This document shows, piece after piece, positions 1 through 6,729 of a stretch of DNA of 18,149 nt (its first letter is position 1; every line of letters starts with the position of its first letter). A model generated the notes under the pieces. The model had not been told where the DNA came from, did not search any database, and saw nothing but the letters and a program-made list of their open reading frames with translations. The stretch comes from Lachnospiraceae bacterium UBA3711 (GTDB taxonomy: Bacteria > Bacillota > Clostridia > Lachnospirales > Lachnospiraceae), in the NCBI GenBank assembly GCA_002371345.1, contig DFHY01000028.1, forward strand, positions 37,455 through 55,603. Direction: 5' to 3'. Made by a program: the position numbers and the translations under genes.

Positions 1-701
1 TTCAGGCGGAAATGGCTCTTGATCATATCGCTCCAGCGCCCTGATTTATACAGTGCGTGACCCAGGTCCTCAAACAGTGTGACCATTGACTTGTCGCACA
101 GCTCGAGTGTGGCCAGGATCGAGTTGAAGTAGCGTGAGAATCCGGGATAATGGCTCCACAGTTCCTCTCCCTTGTACCTCATGTCATGCTCAACCTCATG
201 CCATCCCTCGAAGAACATCGTCTTGATCTGTATCTCGAAAGTGTCGTCGATGCACATCTCCCAGGTCTGCGGGGAGATCTCGGACTTCAGGTAGCCCGGA
301 AGCCTGAATACCCCGTTGAGCTTTGCGGGCTTGAATTCATCCTCGCTGCGTTTCGAGGTGGACCACTCTATTACGTCAAATGTCCTGGCCATTATATCCT
401 TGCAGATGTCCACATCATCGTCGAAATACAGATTGATGCGCACTCCGATAAGGTCCTGCAGCTTGTGCTCTTCATTGAGATCCTTGCGCTCAAACTTGCG
501 CGCCATGGACTGGGCTGTCTTTGTTCTGGAAAAGCAGCGGTAATAGAGTCCGCACTGCTCCAGCCGGTCGCTTATAATACGGCGAAGATCCTGTTCCACC
601 AGCGGAGGGACCTTCACGCCGGCCGCGAGCTGCTCTTTTGTAAATGAGGCGGGAATGAATTCCTGTTCCTCATCCGGCTGCTGAATAGTGTAATCGTTCA
701 T
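1..701 (-). CDS. RelA/SpoT-domain protein, divergent (partial, C-terminus outside window)
   Basis: Reads from ATG at 701 to the window edge (233 complete codons, no stop), so the C-terminal end is missing. The fold of a (p)ppGpp synthetase is visible: an RTK...ARK basic stretch near residues 59-69, LQDLIGVRI at 81-89 with the Asp expected to hold magnesium, EIQIKT at 156-161 with the Glu-x-Gln pattern, and WHEVEHDMRYK at 167-177. Known members transfer pyrophosphate from ATP to GDP or GTP in the stringent response. The usual nucleotide-stacking motif NGYRSxH is not recognisable: the matching place reads NGVFRLPGY (129-137). Activity is therefore uncertain. The start lies 11 bases after the stop of the TPR gene, whose stop codon overlaps a TAAGG ribosome site, so the two genes are probably co-transcribed. 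Domain assignment is confident; function as an active synthetase is not. Confidence 0.8.
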   Translation of the reverse strand, partial: MNDYTIQQPDEEQEFIPASFTKEQLAAGVKVPPLVEQDLRRIISDRLEQCGLYYRCFSRTKTAQSMARKFERKDLNEEHKLQDLIGVRINLYFDDDVDICKDIMARTFDVIEWSTSKRSEDEFKPAKLNGVFRLPGYLKSEISPQTWEMCIDDTFEIQIKTMFFEGWHEVEHDMRYKGEELWSHYPGFSRYFNSILATLELCDKSMVTLFEDLGHALYKSGRWSDMIKSHFRL

Positions 702-712
702 AATCAATAACC

Positions 713-2452
713 TTACTGGTATACCGGGTTTCCATACATATCATATCCCTGCCCGGTGTTCGGGTCTGTCCACGCAATCTGCGCGGAAGATCCTGATGAG
801 GTGCCTGTGCCTGATGAATATACCGGGTTTCCGTACATATCATATCCCTGTCCCGTGGTCGGGTCGGTCCAGGCGACGGCGTTTGAGCTCTGGCTTGATC
901 CGGAATATATCTCGATGTCATTCTGCGACGAGGTATCCGTGCTTCCCGCCGTGGACGATGCGGATGAGCCGTTGTCCATGGACGCCGCTCCCTGAGAGCC
1001 CGAGGTATCCACCGTTCCTGTTCCTGTTCCTCCTCCGTTCATATATGGCGTGACCATGGATGCGGAATCCGGATATTTGTCTGCAAAACGCTGGAAGACC
1101 TCATTTGCTTTCTGTGTGTCGCCCGCGTTAAGGTAGGCGAAGCCCAGGTAATACAGAGCGTCATAGTAACGCTCGCTCTGACCGGTCTCATCTGAATCGA
1201 TCGCCATCTGAAGCTGCTTTGCCGACTCAGCGTAATTGCCCGCGACATATGCGGAGGTTCCCTCGGTATAATACTGGTTGAACAGCGCGTCTCCGACCAT
1301 CGCGCTCAGATCTTCATACAGCTGCTTGCCCTCCGAGTCGAAATCGTCTCCGTTCAGCTTGCCCAGCGCCTCAACCGTCTTGGTCTGGTCCCCCTTGACA
1401 TACAGGTCCGCTACCTTCAGCAGCTCGGTATATGAGGCGACACGATCATTCGCGTCCTGCGCCTCCTTCCTGGCCGTATCGGTATTCTCGTTTGCGGAAT
1501 CCACCTCGTCCTGCAGATCCTGCACCGTCGCGGTTACCGTGGCCAGTGAGGTATTCGCGTCTGACACCTGCTTGTTAGCCTTGTCATTTGCGCCCTGACG
1601 TATGGCCGGAACCGTCAGGAACCATACTATGGCGGCTCCCAGCAGAATTCCCAGCATAATATTGATAAATGTGGCAACCGTCGAGCTGTCGCGGAAGGTC
1701 GTCGGGGCGATGACGACATCGTTCCCGCTCACATAGCGCAGAGAGATCTCTCTCGGCTGCTCCTGCACCTCGTCCGACTCAGACGGCGAGCTCCTGACAA
1801 CCTTCGGACGGGTACGCCTTCCGAACAGCGATGTCTTCCCCGTCGTCTCCTCCACATGCGTCAGATAACGCAGCGTCGTCGTGTTTGTATTGTCGATCCT
1901 GGCCGCCTTCTTCAGAAGAGAGCGGGCCTTCTCCCACTGCTCGGTATGCATATAGCCCAGCGCGAGCAGCTGATAAGCGCGGACGAACTTCGGATTCTGG
2001 CTCACCACCTTCCGAAGCTGCATCAGCGCCATGTCCTCGTTGCCCTGCTTCAGATATGTCAGGCTCTGATTGTACTTGCGGATAGCCGTGTTGTACTGAT
2101 CCAGCCTCATCTTTGAGCTCTGAAGCGTCCTGATATAGGACGACGCGAGGTTCTCATGACCGTTGATATTGTTGCTGATGACCCACTCAACAAGCGCGCT
2201 GACAACTTCACCTGTCTCAAAGTAGCACAGTCCCAGCAGGTTGCGCGCGTCGGTATTTTCCTTGTTGAACTTCAGGGATCTCTTCAGGCACGATATCGCT
2301 CCTGAAAGATCGCGGACCTGCGCTTTCTCAAGTCCCTGATTATACAGAAGATTCGAGATCCGGATTATCCGCCTCGGGAGCGTCAGATCCGCTCCGCAGA
2401 TCCGGCAGTATTCTTCTGACTGTGCGGCCGCGCCGCAGTAAATACATTTCAT
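713..2452 (-). CDS. Membrane-anchored TPR protein with N-terminal zinc ribbon and duplicated C-terminal tail
   Basis: 579 residues. The N-terminus is a four-cysteine zinc ribbon (C3, C6, C16, C19). Tetratricopeptide-like helices follow at about 40-200, then a basic and polar linker. One membrane segment lies at about 262-284 and an Ala/Asp/Glu-rich coiled coil at about 289-345. A second TPR block (about 390-465) includes a YYLGFAYLNAGDTQKANEVF stretch. The rest is a Gly/Ser/Thr-rich tail ending in two near-identical copies of AWTDPxTGQGYDMYGNPVY (527-545 and 560-578). The likely topology is zinc ribbon and first TPR block inside, second TPR block and tail outside. TPR blocks usually hold protein complexes together; I do not recognise a specific family or reaction. 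ATG at 2452 has GAGGAA about nine bases upstream, and a candidate promoter sits just before it. It is followed at 11 bases by the RelA/SpoT-domain gene. Confidence 0.85.
   Translation of the reverse strand: MKCIYCGAAAQSEEYCRICGADLTLPRRIIRISNLLYNQGLEKAQVRDLSGAISCLKRSLKFNKENTDARNLLGLCYFETGEVVSALVEWVISNNINGHENLASSYIRTLQSSKMRLDQYNTAIRKYNQSLTYLKQGNEDMALMQLRKVVSQNPKFVRAYQLLALGYMHTEQWEKARSLLKKAARIDNTNTTTLRYLTHVEETTGKTSLFGRRTRPKVVRSSPSESDEVQEQPREISLRYVSGNDVVIAPTTFRDSSTVATFINIMLGILLGAAIVWFLTVPAIRQGANDKANKQVSDANTSLATVTATVQDLQDEVDSANENTDTARKEAQDANDRVASYTELLKVADLYVKGDQTKTVEALGKLNGDDFDSEGKQLYEDLSAMVGDALFNQYYTEGTSAYVAGNYAESAKQLQMAIDSDETGQSERYYDALYYLGFAYLNAGDTQKANEVFQRFADKYPDSASMVTPYMNGGGTGTGTVDTSGSQGAASMDNGSSASSTAGSTDTSSQNDIEIYSGSSQSSNAVAWTDPTTGQGYDMYGNPVYSSGTGTSSGSSAQIAWTDPNTGQGYDMYGNPVYQ
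721..874 (-). repeat. 99-base-period direct repeat coding the duplicated tail motif
   Basis: Two copies, about 721-775 and 820-874, are offset by exactly 99 bases (33 codons) and differ at only a few positions. They encode the two C-terminal AWTDPxTGQGYDMYGNPVY motifs of the TPR protein. The Ser/Gly/Thr spacer between them is less conserved. This looks like an in-frame tandem duplication. Confidence 0.85.
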
Positions 2453-2484
2453 GTTGGGAGTTCCTCGTAATTATGGGCTAAAGT

Positions 2485-2490
2485 ATTATA
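2485..2490 (-). promoter_or_regulatory. Candidate -10 element of a promoter for the TPR and RelA/SpoT genes
   Basis: On the minus strand this reads TATAAT, a perfect sigma-A -10 hexamer, about 32 bases before the ATG of the TPR gene and inside the 58-base gap after the small folC-linked ORF. No good -35 hexamer is present at 16-18 bases (the place reads roughly TAAACG), so the promoter is either weak, activator-dependent or fortuitous. Confidence 0.45.
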
Positions 2491-2510
2491 ATGCAGTGTT
2501 ATTAACCCGT

Positions 2511-2669
2511 TTACTTCCGGTTCTTATTCTTGCGCTCTTTCTCATCGCGCATCATCTCCTTGAGGATGTCCGTCACATCCGTGAGGTCACGGCTGTATAT
2601 CGCGTCCTCCGCCTCATTAACATCCATACTCGGATGGAATTTCTTCAGCTCTTCCTCATAATTCAGCAT
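2511..2669 (-). CDS. Small conserved-looking unknown protein, 52 aa, overlapping folC
   Basis: I chose ATG at 2669 because GGAG lies six bases upstream; the longer reading frame back to 2786 runs inside folC and has no such support. The 52-residue product starts MLNYEEELKKFHPSMDVNEA, is strongly charged, and ends with a Lys/Arg/Asn-rich tail (KERKNKNRK). It has no signal peptide, membrane segment or cysteine. The pattern suggests a mostly helical soluble protein. Its start overlaps the last 14 bases of folC, so it is translationally coupled to folC. I do not recognise the family. A role linked to folate metabolism or to the downstream TPR protein is possible only by position. Confidence 0.65.
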   Translation of the reverse strand: MLNYEEELKKFHPSMDVNEAEDAIYSRDLTDVTDILKEMMRDEKERKNKNRK

Positions 2670-4002
2670 TTGATATCTCCCTGCCAGCTTTATGCTGTTT
2701 CTCATAATCCAGAATCCCGCCCGCAAGATACAGTGAGCCGGCGCACACAAGTATATCGCCGCCCCTTTTCCTGAGGGCTGTCTCATATGCCCTCACGGGA
2801 TCCGGCTCCGCTTCAACCATGCTCTGGCCGGCGCTCCTGAATTCTTCCGCCAGAACATCGACCGGCAGCTGTCTGCCTCCTCCGACCGAGGTGACTATGA
2901 CTCCAGCGTAATTGATGCCGCGGCACAGTTCACGCGCCATCATGCCGTGATCCTTGTCGGAAACAATAGCCGCCATAAGCCAAACCCGGCGTTTTTCTGC
3001 CATGTGCCTTATCTGACATGCAAGCTTTCTGATCCCGTCGGGATTGTGCGCCCCGTCTATGAACACACCATCTCTTATCTCCTGCATACGTCCCGGCCAG
3101 CTGGTACACCTTATCCCTGACTTAACATCCTCAACGTCAGCTCCGAGAGTCAGGGCGCACAGAGCGGCAAGAGACGCGTTCTCCGCCTGATAGTCCGCTC
3201 CAAACGGTATTCTGAGATCAAAGGGTTCCCTTCCGGGAAGCGCCAGTCTTAAGCCAATCTCCCCGGGCTCTCTACCGGTAATGTGCAGTGCCTCTGCCTT
3301 CAGCGGGAAAGGCTCGGCTTCAAGCTCCTCCGCCCGCCCCGCGATGACCTCCGCGCTTTCCTCGTCCTCCGCCCAGTAGATCACGGGAGTATGAGGTCTT
3401 ATGATACCGGCCTTCTCAAAGGCGATCTCAGGTACACTGTTTCCCAGATACTTTGTGTGATCGAGGCTGATTGAAGTAATCACCACAGCTTCAGCCCTGT
3501 CTATGCTGTTCGTCGCGTCCAGCCGCCCGCCCATGCCGGTCTCACATATAAGAAGGTCAATCCCTTCCTTCCCGAACCAGTACAGGCTCATCGCGAAGAG
3601 ATATTCGAAATAGGAAGGCGGCTGCCCTCCTTCGTCAAGAAGTTCAAGAACAGCGGGTCTTACGCCGCAGAACGCCTCCAGGAAATCATCATCGGTAATA
3701 TCATGTCCCATCACGCGCATGCGCTCATTGATACGGATAAGATGCGGGGAGGTAAACAGCCCCGTCCTCAGTCCCATACCTCTGAAGATTGATTCAAGGA
3801 ACGCGCATGTGCTTCCCTTGCCGTTCGTGCCCGCGACATGGATCATCCTGAAGCCCAGCTCCGGGTGCCCCATAAGCTCCAGCAGGCGCCTGGTGCCTGA
3901 CATGCCGCTCTTGCCGGTAAACATAGGGATGTCCTGCACAAATGAGACTGCCTCCTCATAGGAAGACGGCTTCTTCATGAGCCTTTCTACATATCCGCAC
4001 AT
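2656..4002 (-). CDS. folC: Bifunctional folylpolyglutamate synthase / dihydrofolate synthase
   Basis: 448 residues, the normal FolC length. It joins glutamate to dihydropteroate or to folates with ATP, in the cytoplasm. Visible signatures are the P-loop GTNGKGST (58-65), FTSPHL (83-88), ETGMGGRLDATN (154-165), SISLDH (177-182), EIAFEKAGIIR (192-202) with the lysine that is carbamylated in known FolC, WPGRMQ (302-307) and DGAHNP (316-321). All the expected ligase motifs are intact, so it should be active. Start choice is uncertain: ATG at 4002 has no clear ribosome site; the ATG eight codons later (MKKPSSYEEAV) has AAAGG only three bases upstream but gives an N-terminus closer to that of other FolC proteins. 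It starts 19 bases after rpoD and overlaps the next small ORF, which fits one transcript. Confidence 0.95.
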   Translation of the reverse strand: MCGYVERLMKKPSSYEEAVSFVQDIPMFTGKSGMSGTRRLLELMGHPELGFRMIHVAGTNGKGSTCAFLESIFRGMGLRTGLFTSPHLIRINERMRVMGHDITDDDFLEAFCGVRPAVLELLDEGGQPPSYFEYLFAMSLYWFGKEGIDLLICETGMGGRLDATNSIDRAEAVVITSISLDHTKYLGNSVPEIAFEKAGIIRPHTPVIYWAEDEESAEVIAGRAEELEAEPFPLKAEALHITGREPGEIGLRLALPGREPFDLRIPFGADYQAENASLAALCALTLGADVEDVKSGIRCTSWPGRMQEIRDGVFIDGAHNPDGIRKLACQIRHMAEKRRVWLMAAIVSDKDHGMMARELCRGINYAGVIVTSVGGGRQLPVDVLAEEFRSAGQSMVEAEPDPVRAYETALRKRGGDILVCAGSLYLAGGILDYEKQHKAGREISNAEL

Positions 4003-4021
4003 ACGTCTGTAATTCTGTAAT

Positions 4022-5209
4022 TCAGTTCAGGAAATCCTTCAGTCTCTTTGAACGGCTCGGGTGCCTCAGCTTCCTGAGGGCCTTCGCCTCGATCTGACGG
4101 ATCCTCTCTCTTGTCACGTTGAACTCCTTGCCGACTTCCTCCAGTGTCCTGGCTCTTCCGTCCTCAAGGCCGAAACGAAGCTTCACCACCTGACGCTCTC
4201 TCTCGGTCAGCGACTCGAGCGCATTTGCCAGCTCCTCACGGAGCATGGAAAATGTCGCGCTGTCCGCCGGGGACAGAGCCGTATCATCTTCAATGAAATC
4301 ACCAAGGTGTGAATCATCTTCCTCGCCGATTGGCGTATCCAGCGATACCGGATCCCTGGATATCTTCAGGACCTCACGCACTCTTGAAGCAGGTACGCCA
4401 AGGCGGTCAGCAACCTCCTCCGGCGTAGGCTCTCTCCCGAGCTCCTGAAGAAGCTGGCGCGTCATGCGCAGCGTCTTGTTGATGGTCTCCACCATATGGA
4501 CCGGAACGCGGATCGTACGGCCTGTGTCGGCGATACCTCTGGTTATGGCCTGGCGGATCCACCATGTCGCGTAGGTCGAGAACTTATACCCCTTGGTGTA
4601 GTCGAATTTGTCGACAGCCTTCATGAGGCCCATGTTGCCTTCCTGTATCAGATCGAGGAAAGGCATGCCGCGGCCGACATATTTTTTAGCGATGGAAACA
4701 ACCAGCCTCAGGTTTGCCTCTGTCAGATCCCTCTTGGCTTCGGCGTCGCCCGCCTCGACCCGCATGGCAAGCTCCACCTCCTGCTCCGAGGTGAGCAGAG
4801 GAACATTTCCGATCTCTTTCAGATACATCCTGACCGGATCCTCAGTGGAGACTCCTTCCAGTACCTCGGCAGTCTCCTCTATGCGGACCTCCTCGACTTC
4901 CCCGAGTTCCTCTATGGCCCCCTCATCTTCATCGAGCAGATCGTCTCCGGTATCGATCAGGATATCGTCAGTCTCCTCTCCTGACACCGCTTCATCGACG
5001 CCGGTATCAGGACCTCTTCCCTGTGTGATGATGATATTCTGGCCTTTAAGGTAATCGTATATCCCTTCGATCTCATCCACAGGGAGGTTCATACCCTCGA
5101 AGGCAATCGAAATCTCATCGATGTTTATCGTTCCTTTGTTGTTCTTTGCTTTCTCCACCAGTTTCCGGAGTGTCTCCAGAAAAACAGCCTGTGAGTCTTT
5201 CTCACTCAT
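4022..5209 (-). CDS. rpoD: Primary RNA polymerase sigma factor (SigA/RpoD)
   Basis: 395 residues. This is the housekeeping sigma-70 factor that directs RNA polymerase to -35/-10 promoters. Region 1.1-like N-terminus (1-65) is followed by a long acidic linker (about 65-120) and region 1.2 starting DPVRMYLKEIGNVPLL (124-139). Region 2 is at about 160-235 with NLRLVVSIAKKYVGRGMPFL and the core -10 recognition stretch YKFSTYATWWIRQAI (208-222). Region 3 is at about 236-315, and region 4 at 325-390 with the helix-turn-helix TLEEVGKEFNVTRERIRQIE (355-374). All are intact. ATG at 5209 is preceded by GAGGGAG at a slightly long distance. It lies 29 bases after clpX and 19 before folC. The usual neighbour dnaG is not present on either side. 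Confidence 0.97.
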   Translation of the reverse strand: MSEKDSQAVFLETLRKLVEKAKNNKGTINIDEISIAFEGMNLPVDEIEGIYDYLKGQNIIITQGRGPDTGVDEAVSGEETDDILIDTGDDLLDEDEGAIEELGEVEEVRIEETAEVLEGVSTEDPVRMYLKEIGNVPLLTSEQEVELAMRVEAGDAEAKRDLTEANLRLVVSIAKKYVGRGMPFLDLIQEGNMGLMKAVDKFDYTKGYKFSTYATWWIRQAITRGIADTGRTIRVPVHMVETINKTLRMTRQLLQELGREPTPEEVADRLGVPASRVREVLKISRDPVSLDTPIGEEDDSHLGDFIEDDTALSPADSATFSMLREELANALESLTERERQVVKLRFGLEDGRARTLEEVGKEFNVTRERIRQIEAKALRKLRHPSRSKRLKDFLN

Positions 5210-5238
5210 ATATCGTACCGCTCCCTCTTACCACTGAT

Positions 5239-6696
5239 TCAATTCTGCCGCTCTCCGATCAACGCCTGCCCGGTTCCGCGCATGGATATCACGGGCCCGC
5301 CCTTGTGCTCTATATACTCTCTCGTTATGAGCACCTGGCCTATGTTGTCATCCTTCGGAATCTCATACATGATGTCCAGCATGAATTCTTCGATAACGGA
5401 CCGAAGAGCTCTTGCCCCGGTATCCCTCGACAGCGCCTCGTCGGCGATAGCCTCCAGCGCCTCGTCGTTGAAGTCAAGCTTGACCTCATCAAGCTCCAGC
5501 AGCTTCCGATACTGCTTCAGAATCGCGTTCTTCGGCTCTTTAAGAATCCTTACCAGCATTCTGCGGTCCAGCTTTCTGAGCGCGAATATCATCGGAAGTC
5601 TCCCTATAAACTCCGGAATCATTCCGTATTCTCTAAGATCCTGTGTGGTCGCCTTCGTCAGGATATCAGGATCATCATCGTAATAGTCCTTAAGCCTTGA
5701 TTCAAATCCCATCGAGGACGACTTCGTCAGCCGCTGTTTTATGATATCCTCAAGTCCCGGAAACGCTCCCGCGCAAATGAACAGGATATTCTTCGTATTC
5801 ACAGTGGTCATCGGCACCATCGCGTTCTTGCTGGTAGCGCCAACCGGAACTTCAACCTCGGACCCCTCAAGCAGCTTCAGCAGTCCCTGCTGAACGGACT
5901 CGCCGCTGACATCCCTCTGGTTAGTATTCTGTTTTTTTGCCAGCTTGTCGATCTCATCGATAAAAACGATGCCTGTCTGTGCTTTCTCAACGTCGTTCCC
6001 CGCCGCGGACAGCAGCTTGCTCAGAACGCTCTCAACATCGTCGCCTATGTATCCGGCCTCCGTCAGGGCAGTTGCGTCCGCAAGAGCAAGCGGCACGTCC
6101 AGAAGTCTCGACAGAGTCTTTACAAGGTATGTCTTGCCGCTGCCGGTCGGTCCGATCATCAGCATATTGGACTTCTCTATCTCGATCTCATCCAGTGAGT
6201 TGGTTCCTGTCCTGACCCTTTTGTAATGGTTGTAAACAGCCACCGATATTACCTTCTTGGCATATTCCTGGCCGATCACATAGTCGTCAAGCGCCGCCTT
6301 GATCTTGTGCGGAGCCGGAAGCGACCGTATGTCGAACACCGCCTGAGGTTTTTTCTCCTTTTTGTCTTCTTTCGGCTTCTTCACGCCCTTCGGCGGCTGC
6401 ATCCTCTCCCTGATGTAATCAATGTCAAACATCCCCATATCAGGAAAGCCCTTCATACCGGTAAAGTTCTGAAGGTTCAGCATGTTCCTGATCTCAGGAT
6501 TATCCATCGCGTCAAAGGACTTCTGCATGCAGTCCGAACACACCTGTATCCCGCCCGGAAGATTGATCATCTTCCCGGCCTGACTCTCGGTGCGGCGGCA
6601 CATAAAGCACACCTTCTCGTAGCTGTCGTCATTGTCGTCCCTGTTGTCTTTAGTATCCCCGTCATAATCATTGCCGGTCTTCTTAATATCGTCCAT
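5239..6696 (-). CDS. clpX: Divergent ClpX-type AAA+ unfoldase
   Basis: 485 residues from ATG at 6696, chosen because GGGAG stands four bases upstream; an earlier in-frame ATG at 6729 follows the htrA stop directly but lacks a ribosome site. ClpX unfolds proteins with ATP and feeds them to ClpP. Visible parts: a four-Cys zinc domain (C30, C33, C53, C56), a long Met/Lys-rich linker, Walker A GPTGSGKT (182-189), pore loop GYIG (215-218), Walker B IVFIDEID (243-250), RDVSGE (261-266), an FIGRLP stretch (363-368) and sensor-2 GAR (427-429). The ClpP-docking IGF loop reads MGF (329-331), a mild change. The RKH pore-entrance loop is not recognisable in 284-299. The protein is about 60 residues longer than typical ClpX, through an acidic N-terminus and the linker. 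It may be a paralog beside a standard clpX elsewhere. Confidence 0.88.
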   Translation of the reverse strand: MDDIKKTGNDYDGDTKDNRDDNDDSYEKVCFMCRRTESQAGKMINLPGGIQVCSDCMQKSFDAMDNPEIRNMLNLQNFTGMKGFPDMGMFDIDYIRERMQPPKGVKKPKEDKKEKKPQAVFDIRSLPAPHKIKAALDDYVIGQEYAKKVISVAVYNHYKRVRTGTNSLDEIEIEKSNMLMIGPTGSGKTYLVKTLSRLLDVPLALADATALTEAGYIGDDVESVLSKLLSAAGNDVEKAQTGIVFIDEIDKLAKKQNTNQRDVSGESVQQGLLKLLEGSEVEVPVGATSKNAMVPMTTVNTKNILFICAGAFPGLEDIIKQRLTKSSSMGFESRLKDYYDDDPDILTKATTQDLREYGMIPEFIGRLPMIFALRKLDRRMLVRILKEPKNAILKQYRKLLELDEVKLDFNDEALEAIADEALSRDTGARALRSVIEEFMLDIMYEIPKDDNIGQVLITREYIEHKGGPVISMRGTGQALIGERQN

Positions 6697-6729
6697 GTAT
6701 CTCCCGCGGCAGATGACTGATCCTGCCAT

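Noticed and set aside
2511..2786. Longer 91-codon form of the small ORF after folC
   Set aside because: The first 39 codons run inside folC in another frame, with no ribosome site; the ATG at 2669 has one.
4496..4984. Open frame of 162 codons on the plus strand
   Set aside because: It runs opposite conserved sigma-70 regions 1.2 to 3 and only mirrors their codon bias.
5146..5700. Open frame of 184 codons on the plus strand
   Set aside because: It is antisense to clpX and the start of rpoD, which are certain genes; no family resemblance.
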